Below are positions 34,104 to 43,438 of a stretch of 64,000 nt of DNA, in pieces. Source of the stretch: Nitrobacter sp039808345 (GTDB lineage: Bacteria; Pseudomonadota; Alphaproteobacteria; Rhizobiales; Xanthobacteraceae); contig NZ_CP181167.1 of assembly GCF_047824785.1 (NCBI RefSeq), positions 2,728,001 through 2,792,000 on the forward strand, read 5' to 3'. A program made the position numbers and the translations under genes. The notes under the pieces are model-generated. The model saw only the letters and a program-made list of their open reading frames with translations. It was not told the DNA's origin and searched no databases. Numbering within the stretch: position 1 is the first letter of the stretch; every line of letters starts with the position of its first letter.

Positions 34104-35384
34104 ATGAACGATCCAGTCTCTGTCGCACCCTCGTCGCGGCTGGCCGTCGTTTACCGGCCAGTGAACGATCTCACTCCCGATCCCCGCAATGCCCGCACCC
34201 ATCCGAAGCGCCAAATCGACCAGCTTCGGGCCTCCATCAAGGAATTCGGCTTCACCAATCCGATACTCATTGACCCCGAAGGCCACATCATCGCGGGCCA
34301 TGGCCGACTTCAGGCAGCTCGCGCCATGGGGATTGCGGAGGTCCCGACGATCGCCCTGTCCGGCTTATCCGAGCCTCAGAAGCGCGCGCTACGAATCGCC
34401 GACAACAAGATCGCCCTCAATGCAGGCTGGGATCTGGAAATCCTGCAGCAGGAACTGGGCGAGCTCGCTTCGATCGATGTCGATATTGATCCCACACTGA
34501 CCGGCTTCTCGACCGGCGAGATCGACGTTATCATCGCGTCCGCTCCCGATCCGGATGACGAGGTGATCCCTCCGGTTTTGGCGACGCCAAGAACCAAGCT
34601 GGGCGATATCTGGATTCTCGGCGAGCATCGGGTAGGATGCGGCGACAGCCGCGATGCCGAATTCTTGCAGCGGGTCATCGGCGACAGAAAGCGCGTCGAT
34701 GCGGCTTTCCTCGATCCTCCCTACAATGTGCGGATCGGGGGACATGCAGTGTCCGCCGGGAGTCATCGCGAGTTCGCGATGGCTTCCGGCGAGATGAACG
34801 AAGCCGAGTTCCGGTCCTTCCTGGCTGATACGCTGGGCGCCGCCGCGTCTGTCTCACGCGACGGCGCGGTCCACTTCGTCTGCATGGACTGGCGGCACAT
34901 GGACAGCGTCTCGGCGGTCGGCGCCACCGTCTATGGCGCGTGTCTAAACCTCTGCGTCTGGAACAAGTCCAATGCAGGGATGGGATCGCTTTACCGATCC
35001 AAGCATGAACTGGTTTTCGTCTATCGCGTGGGAATGGCCCCCCATCTCAATATGGTCGAACTCGGCAAACACGGCCGCAACCGCACCAATGTGTGGGATT
35101 ACGCCTCGGTAAACTCCATGCGGGGCAGCCGACGGGAGGATCTTGCCCTCCATCCGACGGTCAAGCCGACAGGGCTTGTTGCCGACGCCCTCAAGGATGT
35201 CACGCGCCACGGCGATCTCGTGCTTGATCTTTTTCTCGGCTCTGGAACGACGCTCATCGCCGCCGAGCGAACCGGGCGGTGCTTTCGTGGGCTCGACATC
35301 GATCCGGCCTATGTCGATGTTGCGATCGAACGCTGGTCAGCGCGGACGGGCCTCGCGCCGCGTCTGGAGAAGCCTGCATCATGA
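34104..35384 (+). CDS. DNA methyltransferase with ParB-like N-terminal domain
   Basis: 426 residues from ATG 34104. Residues 20-90 form a ParB/sulfiredoxin-like domain (LTPDPRNARTHPKRQIDQLR, IAGHGRLQAARAMGI). The methyltransferase part has motif IV DPPYN near residue 203 before motif I FLGSGTTLIAAERTG near 377, the beta-class order of N4-cytosine/N6-adenine enzymes. No restriction partner adjoins. This two-domain type is frequent in prophages next to terminase genes, often just before DUF5681 genes as here. The ATGA overlap with the next gene shows coupling. Recognition sequence unknown. Confidence 0.9.
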   Translation: MNDPVSVAPSSRLAVVYRPVNDLTPDPRNARTHPKRQIDQLRASIKEFGFTNPILIDPEGHIIAGHGRLQAARAMGIAEVPTIALSGLSEPQKRALRIADNKIALNAGWDLEILQQELGELASIDVDIDPTLTGFSTGEIDVIIASAPDPDDEVIPPVLATPRTKLGDIWILGEHRVGCGDSRDAEFLQRVIGDRKRVDAAFLDPPYNVRIGGHAVSAGSHREFAMASGEMNEAEFRSFLADTLGAAASVSRDGAVHFVCMDWRHMDSVSAVGATVYGACLNLCVWNKSNAGMGSLYRSKHELVFVYRVGMAPHLNMVELGKHGRNRTNVWDYASVNSMRGSRREDLALHPTVKPTGLVADALKDVTRHGDLVLDLFLGSGTTLIAAERTGRCFRGLDIDPAYVDVAIERWSARTGLAPRLEKPAS

Positions 35385-35944
35385 ACAAGAAGTCATCCTC
35401 CCGGAAATCTCCGAATCCCGGCTGGTTTCCGAAGGGGCGCAGCGGCAATCTCAAAGGTCGCCCAACCTCCTCTCGGTCAAAGGCCTCGGCGTTCGAGGTC
35501 TTGATAGAAAAGACCCTCACAGTAGACGGCCAAGGGGGCACCCGCGAGATCACCGTGGAGGAAGCACTTCAGCAGCGGACCTATCAGGATGCTCTGGCTG
35601 GCAAACGCATGGCCATGCGCGAGGTCGTGAAATGGATCATCAAGCGCGAGGCTTGGCTGGAAAAGAACGCGCCAAGGCCTTCCCGGCAGGTGATCTGGCG
35701 TGACACTGCGCACGACCCCGACAATGCGGATGCCGCCCTGCTGCTTCTCGAAATCGCCGCGCACAACCCCGAGCGCGCTGAGATTTGCGGCCGCGCACAG
35801 CTTCTCCTCGAGCCATGGGCTGTTCAGGCGGCGCTGCGCCGCAGGCGGGGTGGCCAACGCCTGACCGACAAGGAGTGTGATGAGATCCGACGCTGCACGC
35901 GCGATCCAAAAAGTCTGCGCTGGCCGCGGGGGACCGGCGAATGA
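35381..35944 (+). CDS. DUF5681 protein, first copy
   Basis: 187 residues. Starts in the ATGA overlap with the methyltransferase stop. The family signature is the glycine/arginine-rich N-terminus SPNPGWFPKGRSGNLKGRPT, followed by a helical body (VEEALQQRTYQDALAGKRMA, MREVVKWIIKREAW). It may bind DNA. Members often occur beside terminase and methyltransferase genes of prophages, so it may serve in packaging or its control. Ends in another ATGA overlap. Confidence 0.85.
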   Translation: MNKKSSSRKSPNPGWFPKGRSGNLKGRPTSSRSKASAFEVLIEKTLTVDGQGGTREITVEEALQQRTYQDALAGKRMAMREVVKWIIKREAWLEKNAPRPSRQVIWRDTAHDPDNADAALLLLEIAAHNPERAEICGRAQLLLEPWAVQAALRRRRGGQRLTDKECDEIRRCTRDPKSLRWPRGTGE

Positions 35945-36507
35945 CGTCAGGCGATCCATCGGATGACACGGAGGAGAATTTTGTCGGGTATCGCCGACCG
36001 CCGCGGACCACGCGCTTTGCCAAAGGCAAGAGTGGCAATCCGGCAGGCCGTCCCCGCGGCCGCCACCGGGAAGCTCCCTATCAGAGCGTGCTAGGCCGAA
36101 TGGTGACCATCCGGGAGGGTGGAACCACGCGCCGTGTCACGGCGGCCGAGGCGTTTCTGCTCCAGCTCGCAAAGCGCGGGGTCGAAGGCGACGGAGCCGC
36201 AGCCCGTGCATCGCTTTCCCTCATCGAGGAATCCAGGTTTCGGCAAGTTGCCGTCGCTCCTCTGCACATCAGCTGGAAAGGCGTGGATCCCGGGAGCGTC
36301 ACCTCTGCATTGGAGCCGCTGCGAATGGCCAGGACACTCGATCCATACCGCTCGACCGCGCGGATCGTCCTGGAACCATGGCTCGTCGAGGCCGCGCTTG
36401 CCCGTCTCCCGCAGCCACTCAGTCCCGCCGATCAACAGGTCATCGTGAAGGCCACCCGCACCCCGCACAAGGTGCGATGGCCAGCATGGTGGAGCGAGCA
36501 CCCGTAA
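35941..36507 (+). CDS. DUF5681 protein, second copy
   Basis: 188 residues, coupled by ATGA to the first copy. It has the same opening plan (TTRFAKGKSGNPAGRPRGRH) and a similar body, with LLQLAKRGVEGDGAAARASL in place of the first copy's helices. Both proteins end with a TRDPKSLRWP or TRTPHKVRWPAWW motif. The identity between the two is modest, so the duplication is old. The expected terminase gene does not follow; an IS5 relic begins about 100 bases on. Confidence 0.85.
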   Translation: MTSGDPSDDTEENFVGYRRPPRTTRFAKGKSGNPAGRPRGRHREAPYQSVLGRMVTIREGGTTRRVTAAEAFLLQLAKRGVEGDGAAARASLSLIEESRFRQVAVAPLHISWKGVDPGSVTSALEPLRMARTLDPYRSTARIVLEPWLVEAALARLPQPLSPADQQVIVKATRTPHKVRWPAWWSEHP

Positions 36508-36608
36508 ATTCCAAATCGAGCTTTGCTAAGATCCATCCCTTTTGCGTCAACCTGTGTCGCGACCTGATACCTTCATGTCCAGCGACTTGCAAAATCAAAA
36601 TGACGTAA

Positions 36609-36725
36609 TTCCCTTTTTCGGAGCGATTCAAGACAAGGAGCCCCGATGTGGAAGCCTGAACACCGTCTGACGGCCGAGCGGCGCAACCTTCGGTGTGGGT
36701 CCGGCTGCCAATGGAAGGCGATCAC
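36609..36725 (+). mobile_element. IS5 relic of 117 bases
   Basis: The left end ccctttttcggagcgattc, the start of the transposase (MWKPEHRLTAERRNLR) and, after a deletion, a piece coding GCQWKAI match the element at 820-1737. Nothing else of the element remains. Confidence 0.65.
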
Positions 36726-36812
36726 CGCCGATGAGCGGCAGGCGTGGTGCGCTAGCATTACAGTCGTAATTTGTATTGCGCGCGTTAGCGAGTTCTGACT
36801 CGATTCATCACC

Positions 36813-37350
36813 ATGATTCGACATCAATCATGGACGACGGGCGCGTCGATCGAAACGGTGCTGGAGTTGTGGGCGCTTTCGCTGCGGGACGTGAAGCGGC
36901 GGATACGCCCCTTGTTTGCGCAGGCGCGTACCGCTGCGAGCGCGGGCGCGTTCATTGACGGGCTGCTGAGCGAGGAGCAGCGCAAGACTGGCTGGATGCG
37001 AGCGGAAGCGGCAGGCGATCCCGGCCCGTGGCGCCAGCAGGAGCTTCTGGGCCGAGACCGCTGGGACGCAGACGAACTGCGCGATCTGGTGGGCGATTAT
37101 GTGGTCGAGCATCTCGGCGATGAAGGCGCGGTGCTGGTCGTCGACGAGACCGGCTTTCTCAAGCAGGGCAAGGCGTCCTGCGGAGTGGCGCGACAATACA
37201 CCGGTTCCGCCGGGAAGATCACGAATTGTCAGATCGGGGTGTTCGCGGCCTATGTGTCGCGTCACGGCCATGCCTTCATGGACCGCGCGCTCTATCTGCC
37301 GAAGAGCTGGACGGACGACCCGCGTCGTCTGAACGCCGCGCATGCGCCAG
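36813..37350 (+). pseudogene. IS701-family transposase, N-terminal half
   Basis: The frame reads SIETVLELWALSLRDVKRRI, FIDGLLSEEQRKTGWMRAEA, AVLVVDETGFLKQGKASCGV, RQYTGSAGKITNCQIGVFAA and DRALYLPKSWTDD. These are DDE residues and context of IS701-type transposases (the DETGFLKQG Asp). Similarity ends at about 37350, after HAPGDVG, where hsdR sequence begins in another frame. The C-terminal catalytic Glu is missing. Confidence 0.8.
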
Positions 37351-37354
37351 GCGA

Positions 37355-37611
37355 TGTCGGCTTGAGGCGTTTTTTGCCTTCGCACAAACCGAACAACGCC
37401 GGGAAGCGGAAGAACTGATAACCGATGAAAAATTGAACGCAGATGCCGCCAAGCGCTACATCGCGACGTCGATCAAGCGCGAATATGCGAGCGAGAACGG
37501 CACGGAGTTGAACTCGATCCTTCCAAAAATGAGCCCGCTCAATCCACAATACCTGACCAAAAAAAGAGATGTGTTCCAACGCATCTCTGCGTTCGTTGAA
37601 AAGTTCAAGAG
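37355..37611 (+). pseudogene. hsdR: Type I restriction enzyme R subunit, C-terminal end
   Basis: The frame reads FFAFAQTEQRREAEELITDE, KLNADAAKRYIATSIKREYA, SENGTELNSILPKMSPLNPQ and ends with YLTKKRDVFQRISAFVEKFK. This is the final helical domain of HsdR, which contacts the methyltransferase core. The natural end is overwritten by the 56-base IS630-type repeat. Only about 80 codons of a protein of about 1000 residues remain. Confidence 0.75.
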
Positions 37612-37614
37612 CGT

Positions 37615-37670
37615 TGACTCGCGCCGTTTTGGGAATCCCAAACGATTCATTCCGGTCGGAAAATGCTCTA
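37615..37670 (-). repeat. Solo end of an IS630-type element, 56 bp
   Basis: The stretch from tgactcgcgccgttttggga to gaaaatgctcta is the exact inverse complement, as far as I can see, of 59461-59516, the left end of the IS630 at 59461. Here no transposase is attached, so it is a solo end or a miniature derivative. Confidence 0.65.
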
Positions 37671-37708
37671 GGTTGCGAGCCCGGTCGCTTGAATGCTTCG
37701 GCGCCAAA

Positions 37709-38392
37709 TCATTGCGCTGTTTCGAAGTGCTTCGGATTCACCTTCGTCGCGGCGGCGTCAGCTTGTTCCAAGGTCACGAAGGGAAGACCATAGTAGCTCA
37801 TTTCGGGACTCCAGCGACCGGTGCGTCCCGGATATGGAAACGCCACCGTTCCGATGCCCGTCCGAGCATCACGAGCTATCAGTACCGCCACCATTTGCCC
37901 CGGAGGAGCGAGCACGACGTCCTTCACGTAGCCATAGCCGAGGCCGGTCTGAAGGCGCGCATAGTCGCCAATCACCTCGCTGATGAGAAACTCGGCTCCC
38001 TCCTTGGGTTCTTGAGCAAAAAGGCCGAATTGATCCGAGCGCGCGTCTGACAGATCCGCGATCAAAGCACCTGGTCGGGCCGGCTGTACCACGCTGTCCC
38101 AGGGAATGCGGAATACAAATTCGAGCGTGGTGCCGATACCGGCTTGCTCGGCGATGAGAGCCTTTACCGAGCCATCGTCGGCAAGAACGATATTGCGAAC
38201 CTGCCCCAGGTACCCGCCTTTTTTCGAGAATACTCGGCTTTCCAGGATGCTGGATGCGCAGATTCCGTTGTAAAGTGTCTCCGCCACCAGCTTATCTGCT
38301 TTCATCTCCTTCGGCTGCGCGACCGCGGGCGGCGACGCAAAGCCGATCACGGCTGCAATCATGCACAAGACGATTCCCTTAAGTTTCGCCAC
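37709..38392 (-). CDS. Exported PRC-barrel protein
   Basis: 227 residues from a GTG at 38392 with a gggag site. A signal peptide (LKGIVLCMIAAVIGFASPPA, cut near VAQ) leads into two PRC-barrel-like halves: LESRVFSKKGGYLGQVRNIV with VKALIAEQAGIG, and FLISEVIGDYARLQTGLGYG with VKDVVLAPPGQMVAVLIARD. PRC-barrel domains bind RNA or photosynthetic proteins in known cases, but many envelope members have no assigned role. It is the first of three PRC-barrel genes in the window. Downstream is the IS630 solo end. Confidence 0.82.
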   Translation of the reverse strand: MAKLKGIVLCMIAAVIGFASPPAVAQPKEMKADKLVAETLYNGICASSILESRVFSKKGGYLGQVRNIVLADDGSVKALIAEQAGIGTTLEFVFRIPWDSVVQPARPGALIADLSDARSDQFGLFAQEPKEGAEFLISEVIGDYARLQTGLGYGYVKDVVLAPPGQMVAVLIARDARTGIGTVAFPYPGRTGRWSPEMSYYGLPFVTLEQADAAATKVNPKHFETAQ

Positions 38393-38954
38393 CGGAGCAC
38401 TCCCAAAGATGCTTGCAGGTGAGCAATAATGCGCCACGGACCTGTGAGGTTCCTGCACGCCCACCGTCTCAAACTCCTCAACTCCATGCGATCGTGAGCA
38501 TCCGCATTCGCCAAAAACAGATTCCGATCGAATCGAGCTGTCTGGCTGCCGTGGTCTGGGACGGCACAGCGGTCAGGCTCAATCTTCGCGCGCAACTCGC
38601 CTCGCGCCGCCGCAAGGCGTAACAATTCCGGCATTTACCACGCTCACCGACATCCCCTTCACTGCCCCCGCAGCTTGGAGAAATACCAGCTCCGCGCCTC
38701 GTTCCGACGCCACCGGCCGACGTCCAATCAAGCAAGAGATTTCGGGCTTGAGCGAGGGCTTTGATGAAGGTTCCTGCTTTGCGTTTCTGCTACTCGGAAG
38801 AAGCGCGGACGCAACCGTTCATTGCCCCCTAAGATAGGCTGGGGAACGTAAGGGAAGCCGGGAGGTTACAGATGCAATGCGCCGCACCTACCAAGTGCCA
38901 GCCGGGCGGGACCGCTTGCAAACGCCGCGCGGCCTCCGATGAGAACGGACACCC
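38393..38954. other. Intergenic, no gene recognised
   Basis: Divergent spacer between the PRC-barrel gene and the AI-2E permease. Near 38862 there is a gggagg followed by ATG 38874, but that frame is soon out of phase with the permease and has no family features. No terminator or box stood out. Confidence 0.4.
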
Positions 38955-39008
38955 GTGGTCCCCAGCCGGATCGTCCAACAAAAAGATGGGTCCGTGCAAT
39001 CCGAAGCG

Positions 39009-40028
39009 ATGTCCGATTGGGTCTTCTTCCGCCGCGTGCTGGTGGTCCTGGCAACGGTGGTGGTCGCCTACCTTGGTTGGAAGATCGCCGCGCTGTTCTT
39101 CATATTCTTCGCCGCGGTCTTAATTGCGGTCCTTCTGTCTGGGCTTGCCGCATTGCTCGCGAAGCTCACGTCGACGTCGCGCGGGTGGGCTTTGACCGCA
39201 AGCAGCTTGACCGTGGCTGCCGTCATAGTGGCCATCCTGAGCCTCTTCGGAACGCAGCTTGCCGGCCAGATTTCAGACGTCTTCGCACGTCTTCCCGATG
39301 CAATCGAAGCGGGTGGTGAGCGGCTTGGGATTCACAATGCGTTCGAACAGATCAAGGAAGCGGTCTCGGGTGAAGGTGGCGGTCAGCTATTGTCGAGGGT
39401 TGCTAATCTCGGCTACACCGCGATAGGTGTGGCGACGGACCTCGTCCTGATCATTGTGATCGCGGTCTACCTGGCCACCGACCCGCGGCTGTACCGCGCG
39501 GGCATGATCAAGCTCTTTCCTCCCGAGCAGCACGAGCGGGTCGGAGATGCTCTGGACGTCACCGCCTCCGCCTTGCGCCTCTGGTTTCTCGGTCAGTTGG
39601 TCTCGATGGTTCTGGTTGGTGTGCTCTCCGGGGTCGCATTCTGGTGGATCGGACTGCCATCGCCGCTTGGCCTCGCACTCGTCGCCGGGACGACCAATTT
39701 CGTTCCGATGATCGGTCCCCTTGTCGGCGCCATACCGGCATTGCTGTTCGCCGTCACGCAGGATTTCGGCACCGTGCTCTGGACGATGGTTGCCGTGCTT
39801 GCCATTCAGCAGTTTGAGGGTAACCTCATTACACCTATGGTCCAGCGGCGCGCAGTCGATATTCCTCCTGCAGTCATGTTGCTGGGGATTGCAGTTTTCG
39901 GCCTGCTTGGGGGAATCGCAGGCGTGATCTTGGCAGTTCCGCTCACGGCCGCGATCATGGTGCTGGTACAGAAGCTGTGGATTCGTGAAACGCTTGGTGA
40001 GAAGACAACGATCCCAGGGGACACATGA
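39009..40028 (+). CDS. AI-2E family permease (PF01594), second copy
   Basis: 339 residues with about eight membrane helices (first: VLVVLATVVVAYLGWKIAAL). Family blocks are clear: LGLALVAGTTNFVPMIGPLV, GAIPALLFAVTQDFGTVL, QQFEGNLITPMVQRRAVDIP and LGGIAGVILAVPLTAAIM. The ATG at 39009 fits the family's short N-terminus, but GTG at 38955 or 38994 cannot be excluded. Members act in autoinducer export or sodium/proton exchange. It stands alone. It is clearly different from the copy at 12778 and belongs to the subgroup with the NFVPMIGP motif. Confidence 0.85.
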   Translation: MSDWVFFRRVLVVLATVVVAYLGWKIAALFFIFFAAVLIAVLLSGLAALLAKLTSTSRGWALTASSLTVAAVIVAILSLFGTQLAGQISDVFARLPDAIEAGGERLGIHNAFEQIKEAVSGEGGGQLLSRVANLGYTAIGVATDLVLIIVIAVYLATDPRLYRAGMIKLFPPEQHERVGDALDVTASALRLWFLGQLVSMVLVGVLSGVAFWWIGLPSPLGLALVAGTTNFVPMIGPLVGAIPALLFAVTQDFGTVLWTMVAVLAIQQFEGNLITPMVQRRAVDIPPAVMLLGIAVFGLLGGIAGVILAVPLTAAIMVLVQKLWIRETLGEKTTIPGDT

Positions 40029-40210
40029 GGATTTAGCGCCAGCGGCGGGCTTATTTCACCTGCAGCCTCTTTTAACGAGAAAAATGCGCAGCCGGCGTCC
40101 AAGACATACACGACCCGGACCTCATGCCCGTGTTCAGAGATTTTGACACACTTGGCGGGCTGACCTAGCGAAGGTTCAGGCCCATCTGTTAGTCATTTTA
40201 AGCTGGCGGC

Positions 40211-40440
40211 TTAGGCAGCGGCCCTGTGATGCTGCAAGCGTCGCTGCTCGATGGTTTGCTTGATCCTTTCTCGTTGCAAAAGGATGGTCGGGCCGCGTCT
40301 GAAGTGGACGTCAGCCGTCGTCAGATTGTCGAGGCCCTCTGATAGCGCCGATGATTGTGTGCTCGACGAAGGCGGCGATCTTGGCTTCGAGATCATCCGG
40401 GAGGAAGTAGTTTTTGAGACGGATGCGGTTCTTCAGCGTT
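40211..40440 (-). pseudogene. IS3-type OrfB, C-terminal remnant
   Basis: Across two frames the strand reads LKNRIRLKNYFLPDDLEAKI, AAFVEH, then KQTIEQRRLQHHRAAA and stop. This is the tail of bradyrhizobial IS3-type OrfB transposases. The matching OrfA tail and OrfB start are fused to the large gene next door (40706-40975), so one element once covered 40211 to 40975 and lost its middle. Confidence 0.6.
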
Positions 40441-40450
40441 TGGGGCTATA

Positions 40451-40494
40451 GCATTTTGGAGTGAAGTGGAATCAGGTTCGCGTGAAGCAAATGC
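40451..40494. repeat. Dispersed palindromic element
   Basis: The sequence starting gcattttggagtgaagtgga and ending gaagcaaatgc has inverted ends (gcattt/aaatgc) and resembles short palindromes scattered in Bradyrhizobium-type genomes (gcatttt...gaagtgga...ggttcgcgt...). It lies inside the remains of the IS3 element. Confidence 0.45.
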
Positions 40495-40705
40495 ATCACA
40501 TCAAAAGACAACCTAGCGCTCGATCTGCCATTGGTTGTGGATGGCAAAATGACCCGCGGGTGTTGATCCGGGAGCCAATGAGCCAGGACGCCGGCCCCGT
40601 AACACGGCCTGTCGAGAAAGCGGTCGCGGCCGCTGCTCGTGACCTGGCGATATCCCAGCCCGATGCCGCGAGCGCCAGGCAGAGCATACCGGTGACCTCC
40701 TCAAC

Positions 40706-43438
40706 CTAATGATCGTCTTCAGGCGATGATCTAGCGCGAGGCGTCATCGAGGAGGATTGACGAAGCGCATGATCTCCAGCTTCTCGGAGACGGGGTATCT
40801 CATCCGTCGTTCCCCGACCCGCGATCATTCTTTTCTTCAGCAGCCGGAGTTCCAGCGCCTGCTTGGCGACGACTTCCTTTAGGTCGCGGGTTTCCTTGCG
40901 AAGTATCTTCACCTCCTCGCTGGTGGCTGCGCGGGTCCTGTCTCCGGCCAGCCGCTTTTTGCCTCCTTCGAAAGGAACGATGTAGCGATCCCACGTTCCA
41001 TATCGTTCCCGGATCGCGCCACGCCGGAAGCTCAGCGCAATGAGCATGAGGCCGATAGTAATACTCCCAATGTAATGAATTTTCCCGGCCTCAAACAGAA
41101 AGGGCGTGACCAATAGCGATGCACCCAGCGGGATGAGGCAATAGCGTAGCGGCCGCGCCACTTCCGCTGCGGCAAGTGAGATAATCGTCAGAGCGAGGAA
41201 TCCGATGAGATGATCGGCATTGGCCATCGCTCCTTCCGCGCCGAAGGTCAGCCGCGTGAACAGGAGGGATGCTGCCAGCACGGCAGCCAGGGCCAGATTC
41301 CAGGGCAAGTTGACCCCACCCGCCCACATGTCACGGAGCACCGCGCCGGGAGCGCGCTCAAACTCATCAGCGCGTTCTCCGCGCTGGCCCTGGTCGGTAT
41401 CCCCGAACAGAAATACTCGGAGCCACGACCGCCCGGCTTTCGCCCGCCGACGCACAAACTGGATCGTAGCGAGCAACTCGTCGAGCGAGTATGGGACCTG
41501 GATTAGCATGGCCGCGGCGCCGATAAGCGTCAGCGTCGCCCAGGTGCCGATGACGATCGGCTGGATGATGACGAACAGAATTGAGACGATCCCTAGCGGC
41601 GCGATCATGAGGCCGAATAGGAACACGAGCCACGGCATAGTGCGCCAGCGCGCCCGTGAGCCGACGATTCCCGTTACGATTTCCAGCGCATAGGTATAGC
41701 CGCCGAGCGCGGCGTCCGGGATCGGGAAAGCTTCGGAGACAGACGAGGTGATCACCGCCTCAGTGCCATTTTTCGCAGGATCGTCCGGCAGCCCGGGGAA
41801 AAACGGTTCCCATACGCTGTCGATCTGGCCCAGCTGATATGCGCTTAGGTAACGGGCAATCAGCAGTCCGACCAGCGCCAGAAAAATAATCGGCAATCGC
41901 TGCGTCCAGGCCGAAGGATTGTAGCTCCATCCCGGCGGAATCTCCGGGCCGGTCATCGCCGCAACGACCGATGTTCCCGGCTCCGGTCGTGTGCCGACGG
42001 CGAGGCCAAAGGCGAAGGCGCCGACGAGCGTATCGGATAAGAATGCAGCCGGATTACCAGTCCAGAATAGAAAGGGGACCGCCATGATGCCGGCCGCTAC
42101 CGCCGCCGACGCCCAGCGCGCCCAAGCCAGGCGCCAGGACAGCGATAGAGTTGCGAAGAAGATCAACGCTGCGCCCAGAAAAACCTCGGACCAGAAGAGG
42201 GCCGTTTCCTCGACCTCGACGATCACGGGTTGAACCAGGATCCAGCACCCCAGCGCAATGTTGACGAAATGCGCCCATCGCGTGTCGCCATGCGCGGACC
42301 GCCGCCATTGTTCATGGCGGGCGCGCAGTTCCTCGGGGTTTTCGCCGACCGCGTCGGCTTCCGTGACAAAGGCCGGTGGGGCAATGCGATTGGCCTTGTA
42401 CCACGCGGCCGGATCCTGCTTTAGCGCGGCCACGATGGCGGGCAACTCGTCTGCGAGGCGGTGTCTGGGTTTCCACTCGAGAAGCTCGCGTGCACGCCGG
42501 ATATTCAGCGCGTAATGATCGCTCGCCATCCGCGCCATGAACGGCTGAATGAACGGCCGCTCGCCCTGATCGATCGCATCGGGAACGACCGGCTCTGCCT
42601 TGTCCTGCATCCAGGCGCCGATCCCGGCCACTGCCGAAGGCACGCGCAGTGTGGCCCACTCATCCTCTCCATGGATAAGGCAGCCGAGCCGATCCTGCAG
42701 ATCGTCGTAGCCGATCGCTTCGGGTTCGCCGATCAGGAGGACGGTTTCTTGTGGTAACTCGCCGCGCCGATCGATCGCGCGGACGAAAGCGTCGATCATG
42801 TCTTCGCGGTGGACCATCGATTGCCCCGCGGCGGTATCGCCGGAATAGAGATGGCTCTGGAAATCCCGCTCGTAGATGCGCGCGATTTGATTGGCTAAAG
42901 TTGGGACTGACGTGCGCTCGTCATAGAGGCCGGCGAGATGCAGGAACACAACGGGGATATCGCCGCGTTCCTCCCTGATCGCCTGCTCGGCCTCGGCCTT
43001 GGACTTCGGATAGGCCCAGCGGGGCGCAATGGGACGATCTTCATCGATACGCTCGCCTGGTCGGCCGGGCTCATGAACCAGCATCGTTCCCGAATACACG
43101 AACTGTTCGACTTCGAACGCTTGCAGCGCGCGGATGAGATTGCGGCTGCCATCGACATTGACTGTCTTGTATTGCGGCTTGTCCTCGCCGCTGAAGTCAA
43201 AGAAGGCCGCCAAGTGCACGACGCTACTGATGTGATGCCCGTGCTCGGAACCGAAGCGTGCAAGGGCCTCAGCTACGTTCTTCTCGTCAGTGAGGTCTAC
43301 CTCGATGATGGGATAATCGGTGTCGCCGCTTGCCACATCGAGGCCTATCACCGTGTAGTGCTGCTGCAGAGCTTGCGCCAGCGAGCCGCCGATGTTCCCC
43401 GCAGCGCCTGTGATCAAAACGATAGGCTTGTCGGCCAT
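40706..43438 (-). CDS. NAD-dependent epimerase/dehydratase fused to a multi-span membrane domain
   Basis: 910 residues from ATG 43438 (gggga site). Residues 1-300 are an extended SDR: VLITGAAGNIGGSLAQALQQ (nucleotide loop) and the active-site YPKSK. Residues 300-380 finish the epimerase-like part (LLEWKPRHRLADELPAIV). From about 390 to 815 there are about ten membrane segments, starting WAHFVNIALGCWILVQPVIV and including pairs with the N-terminal SAWTQRLP, which recalls SPW-repeat proteins, and VPYSLDELLATIQF. The last 89 residues (from about PFEGGKKRLAGD) are not native: they match the coiled-coil tail of an IS3 OrfA. The natural protein probably ended near RYGTWDRYIV. Substrate unknown; a membrane-bound sugar or quinone-type reaction is speculation. 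Confidence 0.8.
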   Translation of the reverse strand: MADKPIVLITGAAGNIGGSLAQALQQHYTVIGLDVASGDTDYPIIEVDLTDEKNVAEALARFGSEHGHHISSVVHLAAFFDFSGEDKPQYKTVNVDGSRNLIRALQAFEVEQFVYSGTMLVHEPGRPGERIDEDRPIAPRWAYPKSKAEAEQAIREERGDIPVVFLHLAGLYDERTSVPTLANQIARIYERDFQSHLYSGDTAAGQSMVHREDMIDAFVRAIDRRGELPQETVLLIGEPEAIGYDDLQDRLGCLIHGEDEWATLRVPSAVAGIGAWMQDKAEPVVPDAIDQGERPFIQPFMARMASDHYALNIRRARELLEWKPRHRLADELPAIVAALKQDPAAWYKANRIAPPAFVTEADAVGENPEELRARHEQWRRSAHGDTRWAHFVNIALGCWILVQPVIVEVEETALFWSEVFLGAALIFFATLSLSWRLAWARWASAAVAAGIMAVPFLFWTGNPAAFLSDTLVGAFAFGLAVGTRPEPGTSVVAAMTGPEIPPGWSYNPSAWTQRLPIIFLALVGLLIARYLSAYQLGQIDSVWEPFFPGLPDDPAKNGTEAVITSSVSEAFPIPDAALGGYTYALEIVTGIVGSRARWRTMPWLVFLFGLMIAPLGIVSILFVIIQPIVIGTWATLTLIGAAAMLIQVPYSLDELLATIQFVRRRAKAGRSWLRVFLFGDTDQGQRGERADEFERAPGAVLRDMWAGGVNLPWNLALAAVLAASLLFTRLTFGAEGAMANADHLIGFLALTIISLAAAEVARPLRYCLIPLGASLLVTPFLFEAGKIHYIGSITIGLMLIALSFRRGAIRERYGTWDRYIVPFEGGKKRLAGDRTRAATSEEVKILRKETRDLKEVVAKQALELRLLKKRMIAGRGTTDEIPRLREAGDHALRQSSSMTPRARSSPEDDH

